Source of the DNA: JACMLD01 sp047602295
GTDB lineage: Bacteria; Bacteroidota; Bacteroidia; Chitinophagales; Chitinophagaceae
Assembly: GCA_047602295.1 (NCBI GenBank)
Contig: JASGHP010000001.1
Location: forward strand, 5,022,001-5,086,000
Direction of reading: 5' to 3'
DNA: 64,000 nt
In this document: positions 53,550 through 63,608 of the stretch, one piece after another
How positions within the stretch are numbered: the first letter of the stretch is position 1
Layout of the letters: each line of letters starts with the position of its first letter
Program-made: the position numbers and the translations under genes
The notes under the pieces: model-generated
Told to the model about the DNA's origin: nothing
Databases searched by the model: none
The model's input: only the letters and a program-made list of their open reading frames with translations

Positions 53550-55928
53550 CTATTGCTGTACTGTTTTTACTTGCGGCAATACCGTACGGCAACCAAAAAC
53601 ACGGCCTGCAGTTTTGCCTGCATTGGCAGCAATCCGCACATTGATAGCCGTTTTCCCCTTCAACAATTCTGCTGGTATTGGATATTCTTTGTCGTAGAAT
53701 TTGCCTGTTTCACCGCCGTTCCATATTACTGATACCAGCTTAACATCATCCACCAATATATCGAAAGCGCTGTTTTTATCGTCTCCAAAATAAGTGCATA
53801 ATAATGCGTTGTCTGCACCGGGCTTCACTTTTATATCAAAAGAAAAAAAGCCACCAGATCTTGCTTCTCTACCCGAACGTGTTAGCGCATTGCCGGGGTA
53901 AGAATTAATAGAAGCTTTCAGGTTGTGATCCCTTTCCGGCTGCATCTCTCCCAGCCTCATCACATCAACCGTACGTTCTTCAATTGCTTTTTGTGCAGCC
54001 TTTTCTTCTTTATAAGCCGATTCTCTTAACACCCACTCTTCTTTCGTAAAATAATCCCAATACACACTATAATAATCCTGGTGCATGGCATAGAAAGGAG
54101 ACAATACCACATCAAACGGCTGGCCAACACCCTGCATCTTAAATGTAAGCGGTTTACCCGCCACCGGCTTTGCCCAATCTTCTACCTGGTGATTGCTGGT
54201 TAATAATACAGGTGTACCATAAACAGGATCTGGCATCGTGGCACCCAGATCTCCGGCTAACAATACGGGGCCATACAATAATGCCACCCTGTTTTTATTA
54301 TCAGGCATGCTTTCAGTGTATAGCTGCATGTTAAAAGAAACAACAACTTTATCATTGTTCTTCCATAGCCTCTTAATGAACCAATAACCATTGCCAGATT
54401 TTACAGCTTTTGTTTCCCTGCCATTTATTAAAATCTTCACCTCGTCATTTGCCCACCATGGATTTCTGATGTACAGCGGAAAAGTTGCAGGCTTTGCTGT
54501 TGCAATAGTAAGCAGTGAAGTACTTTCTTCAGGAAAACGAGTGTCTTGTTTTATGGTAATGTTTTTTTCTTTCCAATGCAGTTCCGAAGGAATAAAAAGG
54601 TTTACATACAATCCTGCGTCTGCACTACGGTAATAAATTGCCTCAGCATATTTAGCATGGTTCTCTATTCCTGAACCAACACAACACCAGAAGGAATTAA
54701 ACTTGTCTGAATAAGTTTTCTTGCCGCCCATTCTTAGGGGAACAAAATAACACATCATTCCGCTATCAGGTTCCTGGCTTGCAAGAATATGATTGTACAA
54801 TGCACGTTCATAAAAATCAGCATACGCCGGCTTTGGGTTAAAAGCAAAAAGATGTCTTGTCAGCTTAAGCATATTATACGTGTTGCAGGTCTCTGTAGTG
54901 TTATCGCTTAACCGATCATTCAATTTATCTTCCTGGCCCAGGTATTCGTAATTGCTATTGCCGCCATTTACATAGGTATGATGGTTCACAATAGTATGCC
55001 AGAAATAATCTGCAATGGTACTATCCTTAGTGCTTCCTGTAAGTTCATAGCGGCGCTCTGCACCAATTATCTTGGGAATATTTGTATTGGAATGTCTTCC
55101 CTGCATAATGTCTTTTTGTGCAGCCAATGAATCCAACACTACTTTGTGATGAAATTTATAAGACAACTGCAAATAATTTTTATTGCCGGTAACTGCATAC
55201 ATGTTTACCAGCACTTCATTCATACCGCCATGTTCGCAATCCAGCATTTTTTGCAATTGCGCATCATTCAAATTCTTTAACTCGTTGTCTATCCATCCGC
55301 ATATGCTGGTTAATATTTTTAATGATTGTGGATTTTTACAATAGAGATATGCATCCAGCAATCCTGCCATCACTTTATGCATCGTATACCAGGGCACCCA
55401 TGCGCCATTAAGATCAAAACCTTTGGAGCGAATATCACCCCTGGCCACTTGCGCAAACACCGTATCTTCATTGGGCACACCGCCTACGTAACCTGTTTTG
55501 CGTGCCGCCTGGCAAATGGCCAGTTCATTTACTATATAATCTGTTTTGTCTTTAAAACGTTTATCAGCTGTAGACGCATACATCATAGCGCATGCAGATA
55601 AATAATGCCCCAGCGTATGACCAGAGATTGTTTCCATCTCCCAACCACCATAGATATCACCCTTTGGCGCAAGGCCGGCATATTCTCTAAAACGATGTAA
55701 CAGCCTGTCTGCATCTATTTCCAACAGATAAGCTGCATCCAAATCCATTGCTTTTTTAAATGGGCCGTCTGTTACTTTCACATCGGCAATGCTGAATGCA
55801 TACGCTTTTACAGGAACAACAGGCTTAATTTTTATTGCAGGATTATTTAATTCGGGCACATAGCTTTGAGCCGACACAACACTTGCAAAACCAATTAGCA
55901 AATAACCAGCGAAGAGAATGTTTTTCAT
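53550..55928 (-). CDS. Glycoside hydrolase family 127 protein
   Basis: A 792-residue secreted enzyme of family GH127 (DUF1680), whose best-known members are beta-L-arabinofuranosidases. The signal peptide is MKNILFAGYLLIGFASVVSA. Family marks are WEMETISGHTLGHYLSACAM, TTETCNTYNMLKLTRHLFAF and SFWCCVGSGIENHAKYAEAI. The paired Cys residues and the Glu of the first Cys motif region are expected metal-site and nucleophile elements. It would release arabinose-type sugars from plant or exopolysaccharide. The C-terminal beta-sandwich is typical. Confidence 0.92.
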   Translation of the reverse strand: MKNILFAGYLLIGFASVVSAQSYVPELNNPAIKIKPVVPVKAYAFSIADVKVTDGPFKKAMDLDAAYLLEIDADRLLHRFREYAGLAPKGDIYGGWEMETISGHTLGHYLSACAMMYASTADKRFKDKTDYIVNELAICQAARKTGYVGGVPNEDTVFAQVARGDIRSKGFDLNGAWVPWYTMHKVMAGLLDAYLYCKNPQSLKILTSICGWIDNELKNLNDAQLQKMLDCEHGGMNEVLVNMYAVTGNKNYLQLSYKFHHKVVLDSLAAQKDIMQGRHSNTNIPKIIGAERRYELTGSTKDSTIADYFWHTIVNHHTYVNGGNSNYEYLGQEDKLNDRLSDNTTETCNTYNMLKLTRHLFAFNPKPAYADFYERALYNHILASQEPDSGMMCYFVPLRMGGKKTYSDKFNSFWCCVGSGIENHAKYAEAIYYRSADAGLYVNLFIPSELHWKEKNITIKQDTRFPEESTSLLTIATAKPATFPLYIRNPWWANDEVKILINGRETKAVKSGNGYWFIKRLWKNNDKVVVSFNMQLYTESMPDNKNRVALLYGPVLLAGDLGATMPDPVYGTPVLLTSNHQVEDWAKPVAGKPLTFKMQGVGQPFDVVLSPFYAMHQDYYSVYWDYFTKEEWVLRESAYKEEKAAQKAIEERTVDVMRLGEMQPERDHNLKASINSYPGNALTRSGREARSGGFFSFDIKVKPGADNALLCTYFGDDKNSAFDILVDDVKLVSVIWNGGETGKFYDKEYPIPAELLKGKTAINVRIAANAGKTAGRVFGCRTVLPQVKTVQQ

Positions 55929-56428
55929 AACTTATATTCTACTAACAATTATTAGAGCGATAATTTGGCAACGATATATGAGTTGGGACAAATGGGGTAA
56001 AAAATTATTGCTGTTTGAATCTCCCCATAATTAAGCGAATTAGATATTTATTTTGATATATAGTTGCGCCGTTATTATAGCGGCTTGCTCCTCTGAGCCA
56101 TTTTAAGCTTACAGGTTCTTTAACATTGCTCAAGTAAATGTTTTCTGCTTTGATATTCATTTCTTTTTAGGCTTATCTTTTTAGGCTGAACTTTATTATC
56201 AATAATTTCTATTGCTGAATATAAGAAAATGGTGTGGAATAAAACGAGACTGCGTTCAGTTGAACAAAGAAGACTTTTATTGAGCCAGCATTTGTAACAC
56301 AGCTATAGCTTCTGTTGCCACGCTCGGTTCAACTATAACAATACTAATGATCTGTGGCTTCTGCGCTAATGCAAACTCTTTTCAAGAAGAATCCAGCTCC
56401 AGTAGAGCTGCAAAATTTTTCGCCCCTT
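55929..56428. other. Intergenic region carrying copy 2 of the terminal-inverted-repeat element
   Basis: No gene was called. Copy 2 of the element is at 56277-56372. The rest holds no clear promoter or RNA. An open frame from 56354 running into the MG2 gene on the opposite strand has no coding character. Confidence 0.5.
56277..56372. repeat. Conserved-end element, copy 2
   Basis: The left end TTATTGAGCCAGCATTTG continues as TAACACAG, and the right end TGTGGCTTCTGCGCTAATGC matches copy 1 at 28848-28968. The middle differs and is 25 bases shorter. GCATTTGTAACACAG and CTGCGCTAATGC can pair as in copy 1, so the dyad is preserved while its bases vary. Confidence 0.65.
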
Positions 56429-58876
56429 CTATTTCTTGTTAGCCAGTGCATCTTCCTGCTTTACATTGAAATAGAAAGTAGTACTCCCTGTTTTTCCGTC
56501 CGGGGTAATACCTTGCAGCACTCCTGCAAAGCGGCCTGGCATATCTGAAGTATAAAAGCTAATTTCCGTTTTACCATCTTTATTGGTAACAACTTCCGGC
56601 GACCAATACAAAAGTGTTCTGAAATCCGGCAAACGGTTAGCCGCTTCTTCTTTTGTACCATATACAGGCGAGAAAAATTCACGTTCCATTTGCAGGGTTT
56701 CATAATCCAGCACAGTTGTATGCGGATCCAGTTCATAACCCTCCAGGTCTCCTTTGTAAGTAATAAAATTTACAATGCCTCCAAAATACATGTCCCCATA
56801 AAAATACATTCTTGCTACAACCTCAAGCCTTCTAATCTTCAGGGGATCATAAGCCATAAATTTATTTACATCAAAAACAGGCACACCATCCAGCATTAAC
56901 AAGGGGTCTACTGTAAAAAATTCTTTACGAATATGGTCAAAGACTGGCAGCACAAATTTGCCCTCGTGCCTGCGCACATTTACATCAGGCACATATTCAC
57001 GCAGCACTTCTTCAATGGTAGTAAATCTCACATAATCATCCAGCTTATAAGCCGCATCTGCTTTCACATAAAATGGCAAGGTATCAGCACCAGGCGGCAA
57101 TTCCATTTGCTGCAACTTATCATTTACATAACCGTGTTGTACCTGCACCGCAATATTCTGGCTAAGTAATGTGTTGGCATTTTTTTCTGGCAATAGAAAA
57201 GAAGGTAGAGCCGTACCTGAATACTTCGTTGAATAAGGATTGGCAATTTCTATGCGCCTTAAAGTATCTTCACGCCCTGTTATTTGCGCAATAATTTCAT
57301 TGTTGCCATAAAAATTATTCATCTCAAACTTCACATTGCCACTGTCATCACTTACATCTCCTCTAAACAACGATCTTGTGCTTGCCACAGATAAAAAACA
57401 TTCTGATCCACTTGCAGGTTTACCCGTTATGTTGCTGATGATTTTTCCTTTTACCAGGTGGCCTTTATATTCTGGTGCAAATTCAAATGCTGGCAATTTT
57501 TTCTCTAACACATCGTCCCATTTAAATTTCCTCCAGCCCTGCGTCATCAAAAGATTTTCCGTTGCTGCCAGCACTTCTGCATTTTGTTCTCCAAAATAAT
57601 AAGCCGGAGATTCTACAGTGCCACCCAGGTCTGCTGTTAGCCATAAATAATTGCTGATATCCATTTCATCAATTCCGGCTAATGAGTCAATACGATAAAC
57701 AGCCAGCGACATATCAGCGGAAAGGGGCTTGTTTTGTGCATCTGCGGAACTGATATTCACCGCAACTTTTTTACGAATATCATACTCCTGCATATTGGCA
57801 TTGCCAGCCAGCACTAATTGTTGCGATGGTTTTTTAAAAAACAATCTTTCGCAAACTGGTTTTCGCTCTTCATTAAAAACAGTGAAATGAGAAATACCTG
57901 CACCCAGTTTGCTGGTATCAATATAAAATTCTGCATAACCATCACGGGCTAACCCGGTTGTTACTGTTTTAATAGAACCTCTTGTATGCACAAAAAGATA
58001 TACCACCGGCGCTTTACCGTTTATTTGTGTACGGACAGTTACTTTTAAAGCATTGTTTTCAAAACCATCAAAATGCATTACGTAGCCGTTGCTAAATGCA
58101 GCAGGCAACGCTGTTTCTATTCGTACACTATCAGACAATTCGGTAACTGCTTTATAAGCATGACCTGTTTGTGGTGTAAATCCAAAACTACCCAGTCCAA
58201 ATTTTAAAGTGGAATAACTGGTTATGCTATCTCCCTTTTCATCAATTATTTTTCCTTTGCAAAACACACCTCTGCCATTGTGATCTACAACCCTGAAAGC
58301 AATCCTGCTTTGTATTCCATTTACCATATTGCCACCTTCGGGGAAGAACTGTATATCGTAACCAGGTTTCTTTGCGGCGTTTTTTGCAACTTCAAAAGCT
58401 TTGCGTGTATTTACAAGCGTTATGGTCTTCTCAAAAAAATACGACTCATCAAAATTTTTCATCCAATTGGTATAAGCCCGTATCTTATAATTTCCCGAAG
58501 GCAAAGAAACCGGCCACTGCACAGAACCATTGCCTTTGCCATCTTTCAATGAAATCTTTGTTTGAATAACCGGTTTATTATTTTTATCCAGCACTTCTAC
58601 ATACGCCAGTTTTGAAAGACCTAACGGCTTATTAAAAAAACCATCTGTATTATATAATCTGAACCAGCAAATCTCACCGCACAGATAAAAGTTTTTATCT
58701 GTATGCATATAAATCTTCTCCGGCAATGCGTGCTGCTGGTATGCGTAAAAAGATTCCTTCAACGATGTTTCAATTGATTGCGCATGCAATGAGGTTGCTC
58801 TTATTGCAAGCAATGCGGTTAGGCATGCCAGTGGCATCACGAATTTTGAAACCATATTTTCCAGCAATGCTTTCAT
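56429..58876 (-). CDS. MG2-like protein with a TonB-plug-like C-terminus
   Basis: An 815-residue exported protein. After an N-terminal signal peptide (ending near ATSLHAQ), residues 40-140 show MG2/macroglobulin-like features (EKIYMHTDKNFYLCGE, VSLPSGNYKIRAYTNWMKNF). The region of about 610-740 looks like a TonB-receptor plug (LLMLDGVPVFDVNKF, LKIRRLEVVARMYFYGD, GGIVNFITYK), but no barrel follows. It is the last gene of a four-gene operon with a TonB receptor, and it may dock with that receptor or with the DUF4249 lipoprotein. Confidence 0.75.
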   Translation of the reverse strand: MKALLENMVSKFVMPLACLTALLAIRATSLHAQSIETSLKESFYAYQQHALPEKIYMHTDKNFYLCGEICWFRLYNTDGFFNKPLGLSKLAYVEVLDKNNKPVIQTKISLKDGKGNGSVQWPVSLPSGNYKIRAYTNWMKNFDESYFFEKTITLVNTRKAFEVAKNAAKKPGYDIQFFPEGGNMVNGIQSRIAFRVVDHNGRGVFCKGKIIDEKGDSITSYSTLKFGLGSFGFTPQTGHAYKAVTELSDSVRIETALPAAFSNGYVMHFDGFENNALKVTVRTQINGKAPVVYLFVHTRGSIKTVTTGLARDGYAEFYIDTSKLGAGISHFTVFNEERKPVCERLFFKKPSQQLVLAGNANMQEYDIRKKVAVNISSADAQNKPLSADMSLAVYRIDSLAGIDEMDISNYLWLTADLGGTVESPAYYFGEQNAEVLAATENLLMTQGWRKFKWDDVLEKKLPAFEFAPEYKGHLVKGKIISNITGKPASGSECFLSVASTRSLFRGDVSDDSGNVKFEMNNFYGNNEIIAQITGREDTLRRIEIANPYSTKYSGTALPSFLLPEKNANTLLSQNIAVQVQHGYVNDKLQQMELPPGADTLPFYVKADAAYKLDDYVRFTTIEEVLREYVPDVNVRRHEGKFVLPVFDHIRKEFFTVDPLLMLDGVPVFDVNKFMAYDPLKIRRLEVVARMYFYGDMYFGGIVNFITYKGDLEGYELDPHTTVLDYETLQMEREFFSPVYGTKEEAANRLPDFRTLLYWSPEVVTNKDGKTEISFYTSDMPGRFAGVLQGITPDGKTGSTTFYFNVKQEDALANKK

Positions 58877-58897
58877 GCTTCTGTTTGATTAAATTAC

Positions 58898-60064
58898 TTA
58901 AGGCCAGTATGTGGGCTTTACATTGCTTCCTCTTAACGTGCAATCAACACATGCCGGTTCAGCCGCGTTGAATGTGGCAATTCCTCCAAAAGGAGTAAAA
59001 TCAACCACCACGGTTGGCATTAATGAAACTGCCTGTGCAAGGATTGTATCAGAAATATTTTTTACCAGCACCTCTTTACACCCTGTTTGATAACCCCAGC
59101 TAGGCACCTGGCTATTGCTTATGAAAATTCTTTTTTCCTGAATGGGGCAAACATTAAAGAACCCAATCACAGTTTCTGAAGAATCCGTGCTGCAACGAAT
59201 GTTTCCTTTTAACTCAGAAGGCTGCGCATCAAAAATAGAACCCGTAGCTTCCGTGTTCTTTCTCATTTTATCCAGGAACTCATAGCCTTCTTTTGTCCAG
59301 GCATATTGTTTAACGTTTATACTATACAATACCCCCAACTTAATAGTGCCATGCGGAATATAATTGATGGGCAGGTATACATTATCTGTAGTAAGTTTTG
59401 CCGTAGAGCCCAGCAATAAACTAGTAGAAGAATTATACTGCCAGCAATTGATGATATTGGGATCGTATGAATAAGTGGTGGAATCCCTGTAGACTGCTTC
59501 ATAGTGCTGGTCTCGGTTTACAATGGTTATTTTATATTTCAAGTAAGACAGGAAGCTGGATTGTATCTGCCATGTTTCATCAAAAGTCCATTGATAATAG
59601 CGTGTGTTATTAAGTGGATCATGAGTGCTTATATACATTTGTACGCCATCTGCGTTTTCACGTTTCCAACTTACGCTATCTATTGGCGGGTTATTTTTTA
59701 CCGCTACATAATCAGAAACATAATCCTTGCCTGCTTTCGTTTTTATATGCAACCGATATTTAATAGTGGCATTAAGATTAAGATTGCTGGCAGTGTATTT
59801 TCCCTGTCCCTGCTCTGGCAATGTATATGAATTGCCGGTTTCGGCCTCTACCTTAACAGTTGCCCCTGTTTCAAATACCTGCGCCCTGTTATCTAACTGC
59901 GTGGTACGGCTTAGCATAATTATTGTTTGACCGGGGCCGCTATTTACTACACCTTCTATTACCAGGTAACCGGTAACAGGAGATTTTACAGGCGCATCAT
60001 ATCGCTCCCTGCAACTGCCAAACAGCAGCAGACTAAGTAAACAGCAAATAATTAATTGTTTCAT
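58898..60064 (-). CDS. DUF4249 lipoprotein
   Basis: A 388-residue protein with the lipobox LLLFGSCRERYD at Cys18. The body matches DUF4249, a family found beside TonB-dependent receptors in Bacteroidota: LVIEGVVNSGPGQTIIMLSR, TGATVKVEAETG and YRLHIKTKAGKDYVSD. It is surface-exposed and probably binds the receptor's substrate. It sits 9 bases after the receptor gene in the operon. Confidence 0.9.
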   Translation of the reverse strand: MKQLIICCLLSLLLFGSCRERYDAPVKSPVTGYLVIEGVVNSGPGQTIIMLSRTTQLDNRAQVFETGATVKVEAETGNSYTLPEQGQGKYTASNLNLNATIKYRLHIKTKAGKDYVSDYVAVKNNPPIDSVSWKRENADGVQMYISTHDPLNNTRYYQWTFDETWQIQSSFLSYLKYKITIVNRDQHYEAVYRDSTTYSYDPNIINCWQYNSSTSLLLGSTAKLTTDNVYLPINYIPHGTIKLGVLYSINVKQYAWTKEGYEFLDKMRKNTEATGSIFDAQPSELKGNIRCSTDSSETVIGFFNVCPIQEKRIFISNSQVPSWGYQTGCKEVLVKNISDTILAQAVSLMPTVVVDFTPFGGIATFNAAEPACVDCTLRGSNVKPTYWP

Positions 60065-60073
60065 ATCTCTGCG

Positions 60074-62860
60074 TTAAAACCTGATATTATAGTTTACATA
60101 AGGTATTGCACTACCAAACACGGATAATTTATATCCATTGATAACTCCGTTCTCTGAAACATAGTAAACAGAGTAAGGATTTTTTCTTCCTGTAATATTA
60201 TATACGCCAATAGTCCAGGAGTTATGTGTCTTTTGGTGCACCTTATGGTTGCCATCAATATTCATTGCGAAGTCAGACCTGAAATAATCAGGAATGCGGT
60301 AAGCGTTCCTGTCTGCATACAACGTACGTGCACTACCTGCGTAATAAAAAATTCCAATAGGCAATGTTATAGGCCTGCCGGTACTATATGTAGCGTTTAA
60401 TGAAATGCTAAACCGATGGCTTACCCTATAATTGCCAATGACGGTAAAATCATGGGGCTTGTCATAATTGGCAGGATAGTACATGCCATTGTTAATAATT
60501 TCCCCTGCTGTTGGATCATCCATCTTTAATAAAATGCGAGACCATGTATAGCTTACCCAGCCATTTAGTTTTCCGGTTAGTTTTTTTACTAAGAATTCCA
60601 CGCCATAAGCTTTTCCCTTTGTGCCAATAACTTCTGTTTCTACATGGTGATTCATCACCAACACTGCACCACTCTTGTAATCAAGATAATTGCGGATGTT
60701 TTTATAATACACCTCAATAGATGTCTCAATGGTGTTTGATTTCAGGTTTTTATAAACACCCAATGAATACTGTTCTCCCCATTGCGGTTTGATATTGGGA
60801 TCGCTCAATTTCCAAACATCAGTAGGGGCCATTGCCGTTGTGTTAGACAATGAATGTATATACTGCCTTTGTGTATTGTATCCGGCTTTGATAGAGAAGC
60901 TATCTGTAAACGCATAGCGAATAGACAACCGATATTCCGGCCCTCCATATGTTTTAATAAAATTGCCGCTGCCATATTTGGAAGTAGAAATAATATTTGC
61001 CTCTGTTTTGGGTAATCCCGCAGGGTAATTATTAATAGCCTGTGGCCCCAGGTAATTGAACATTGAGTACCGTATACCTGCATCTACAGACAAAGAAGAA
61101 TTGATGTTGTAATGATCGCTTATGTACAAAGCGCTTTCCAATGCCTGCTCTGCGGCTACTGTATCTGGCATCACCAACGATGTTTTACCTACTGGCTCAT
61201 ACTTGCCGGGATGCAATTTGTAAAAAATTGAGTTGAGGCCAAAGTCGAGCGTATGCTTGCTATTGAGATAATAGTTGAAATGAAGTTTCAGGTAAGTCTG
61301 GTTGATATCAAATCCAAGCTTATACGCATTTAAAGGAAGCTTGTCGCTGGAAATGCTGTAATCATAACGGTCGTAGCCACCTGTAAGCAAACTATTAAGC
61401 TTGTTATTAAATACATGCTTCCATTTCAATGAAATATTCTTATTGCCATACTTATACGAAGTATCACTGTTTAAATTAAAACCATCACGACTTATATAAC
61501 CAGTAAGGAACAAAGTATTTTTCCTGTTAAACTCATGACTTACATTCAGGTTAACATCATAAAAAGAAGCTTTGCTATGTTTGTATTCTTGTGGCAATGC
61601 ATTTAATAACCAATTGGCATAAGTAGTGCGGCCACCCAGTATAAAGGATGATTTATCTTTAATCAATGGCCCTTCTACATCAAGCCTGCTGGTAAGCAAA
61701 CCAAGCCCTGCTGTACCGGTAATATTTTTTTTATTCCCTTCGCGGCTATTGATATTTAACACAGATGAAAGTCTTCCACCATAACGGGCAGGGATACTGC
61801 TTTTGTACAACTCTACATCTTTTACTACTTCCGGGTTAAAAGCAGAGAACATGCCGAAGAAGTGAGAAGGATTATAAATAGTAGCATCATTAAACAATAT
61901 CAGGTTTTGATCTGCAGAACCACCACGCACATTAAGGCCCGTGCTTGATTCACCTACTGTTTTTACACCTGGCAAAGTAGTAACCACTCTCAAAACATCT
62001 GCTTCACCAAAAACTACCGGCACTTGCTTAATGGTTTTGATGTCTATTTTCTGCAAGCCCATTTGCGTACCCTTTACATTATTCAACTTCTGCGCAGAGA
62101 TTATTACTCGTTTTAAGGTTATAACAGTGCTTTGCAGATCAATATTCATTTTTCCATCGCTGTACAAAATAATCTGTCGCCTGCTGTCACGCATTCCAAT
62201 GCTCTGAATATTTAAAATGTGACGACCACGTGGAAGTGAAAGAGAATAATATCCATACTGATCTGTAGTGCCGCCAATACGCGGATTGTCAATATAAATG
62301 GAAGCTCCTACTACCGGCTCACCTGTTTTGGCATCTCTTATATAGCCAGCCATGGTGATTACTTTGGGCGCATTGGTGATGAGTTTGTCGCCTATCTCAT
62401 ACAACTTATTTTCAAGCGTTGCTTTTTGTACAGGCTTTGTTTCGTCTTCGTCATCAGGCGCTGCAATTACTACTCCGTTGGTAACCGGCTTATTTTTTAA
62501 AGGTTCTTTGCCATTAAAAAAACCATCCGGCAAGGAAAGTTTCAATGCATAATCCTTGCTAAGAAAAATATGATGTGCATTGTCAATTGTATAAAAAATA
62601 CCGGTATTGGCAAAAGCCATGTCCAACACTTTTTTTAATGGCTGGTTAACGGCATCAATAGTCAGCTTTACGCTATCCTGCAGGCTGTTAGCAAAATAAA
62701 AATGAAACTTTGTTTGCTGTTCTATATCTGAAGCAAACTTTTCTATGCTGGTGTCTTTTATAGAAACCGTTACCAGCACAGCAGTATCTGTCTGTGCCTG
62801 CAACCTGTTGCAAAGCAAAAAAGCAATTGATAATAGTACAATACAAAAACTGTATCTCAT
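60074..62860 (-). CDS. TonB-dependent receptor with STN and carboxypeptidase-like domains
   Basis: A 928-residue outer-membrane receptor. A signal peptide is followed by an STN secretin/TonB domain (about 33-110, DTSIEKFASDIEQQTKFHFY), an Ig-like carboxypeptidase regulatory domain (about 165-250, YIRDAKTGEPVVGASIYIDN), a plug (GESSTGLNVRGGSADQNLI, DVELYKSSIPARYGGRLSSV) and a long barrel ending in Phe. Loss of a proton-motive TonB partner is not visible here. STN domains often accept an anti-sigma signal, but no such gene is in the window. The substrate is unknown. Confidence 0.95.
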   Translation of the reverse strand: MRYSFCIVLLSIAFLLCNRLQAQTDTAVLVTVSIKDTSIEKFASDIEQQTKFHFYFANSLQDSVKLTIDAVNQPLKKVLDMAFANTGIFYTIDNAHHIFLSKDYALKLSLPDGFFNGKEPLKNKPVTNGVVIAAPDDEDETKPVQKATLENKLYEIGDKLITNAPKVITMAGYIRDAKTGEPVVGASIYIDNPRIGGTTDQYGYYSLSLPRGRHILNIQSIGMRDSRRQIILYSDGKMNIDLQSTVITLKRVIISAQKLNNVKGTQMGLQKIDIKTIKQVPVVFGEADVLRVVTTLPGVKTVGESSTGLNVRGGSADQNLILFNDATIYNPSHFFGMFSAFNPEVVKDVELYKSSIPARYGGRLSSVLNINSREGNKKNITGTAGLGLLTSRLDVEGPLIKDKSSFILGGRTTYANWLLNALPQEYKHSKASFYDVNLNVSHEFNRKNTLFLTGYISRDGFNLNSDTSYKYGNKNISLKWKHVFNNKLNSLLTGGYDRYDYSISSDKLPLNAYKLGFDINQTYLKLHFNYYLNSKHTLDFGLNSIFYKLHPGKYEPVGKTSLVMPDTVAAEQALESALYISDHYNINSSLSVDAGIRYSMFNYLGPQAINNYPAGLPKTEANIISTSKYGSGNFIKTYGGPEYRLSIRYAFTDSFSIKAGYNTQRQYIHSLSNTTAMAPTDVWKLSDPNIKPQWGEQYSLGVYKNLKSNTIETSIEVYYKNIRNYLDYKSGAVLVMNHHVETEVIGTKGKAYGVEFLVKKLTGKLNGWVSYTWSRILLKMDDPTAGEIINNGMYYPANYDKPHDFTVIGNYRVSHRFSISLNATYSTGRPITLPIGIFYYAGSARTLYADRNAYRIPDYFRSDFAMNIDGNHKVHQKTHNSWTIGVYNITGRKNPYSVYYVSENGVINGYKLSVFGSAIPYVNYNIRF

Positions 62861-62861
62861 T

Positions 62862-63608
62862 TTATCTCGTTAGCTGGTCGTAATAAGCGGTTACTTTCGC
62901 AAGCATATTATCCCTGTCTTTTTTGTAAGAGAGGTTATTCTTGCGTATAAATTGTCTTAACTCTTTTTTTCTGTCTTCAAAAACATCCAATATGCCATTC
63001 TTTCCTTTTACACTAAACCACTGGTTGTTTTTTTGAACATAGTAATTGCGGCTCACATCAATAAAACGGACTACTTCTGTTCTTCCAACTTCTTCACGGA
63101 TGGTTTTTTCTTCGCGTTTGTACAATAATGTTTTACCTGCATACAAAAGGTTGTAAAAACCTGTTTTAGGCAATACCCTGCTACTGCTATCTTTTATGAT
63201 GCGAACAAAATTGTTATTAAATAAAGAGAAAGCCTGTATGCGTGGGTTGAGCAATTGTATGCGGCGTGAGCTGTCTTGCATGATAACAACTTCCTGCACT
63301 TCATCAAACTGCAATTGCACATTTTCGTACAATATACCATCATAAGTAACTGTGCCTATACCCGGTTTAGGATTATTAAAAAAAACAAAGCCGTTTTCTT
63401 CAAATGGAAATGGATAAGCCCCATACTGGCTGCCGTTGAATAAGCCTGATTGATCTCCTACTTCCTGATGATATAGGCCAATAGCATTATAAACTGCTTT
63501 TTGATAAAGAATACTGTCTTCTGCACTGGATTGAGCGCAGACAGCATTAGAAGAAAGGATAAGTAAGCTGCATAGCAAGCATACACTGGTAAGGCCAGTT
63601 AGTTTCAT
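62862..63608 (-). CDS. Hypothetical secreted protein of the TonB operon
   Basis: A 248-residue exported protein with a signal peptide (MKLTGLTSVCLLCSLLILSS). The mature part is lysine-rich at the end (FEDRKKELRQFIRKNNLSYK) and beta-rich before that. No family recognised. It is the first gene of the operon and abuts the receptor start by 1 base, so the two are co-translated or co-transcribed. Confidence 0.65.
   Translation of the reverse strand: MKLTGLTSVCLLCSLLILSSNAVCAQSSAEDSILYQKAVYNAIGLYHQEVGDQSGLFNGSQYGAYPFPFEENGFVFFNNPKPGIGTVTYDGILYENVQLQFDEVQEVVIMQDSSRRIQLLNPRIQAFSLFNNNFVRIIKDSSSRVLPKTGFYNLLYAGKTLLYKREEKTIREEVGRTEVVRFIDVSRNYYVQKNNQWFSVKGKNGILDVFEDRKKELRQFIRKNNLSYKKDRDNMLAKVTAYYDQLTR

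Noticed and set aside
56354..56548. 64-codon plus-strand frame
   Set aside because: It runs antisense into the MG2-like gene and begins in the end of the repeat element. No coding features.
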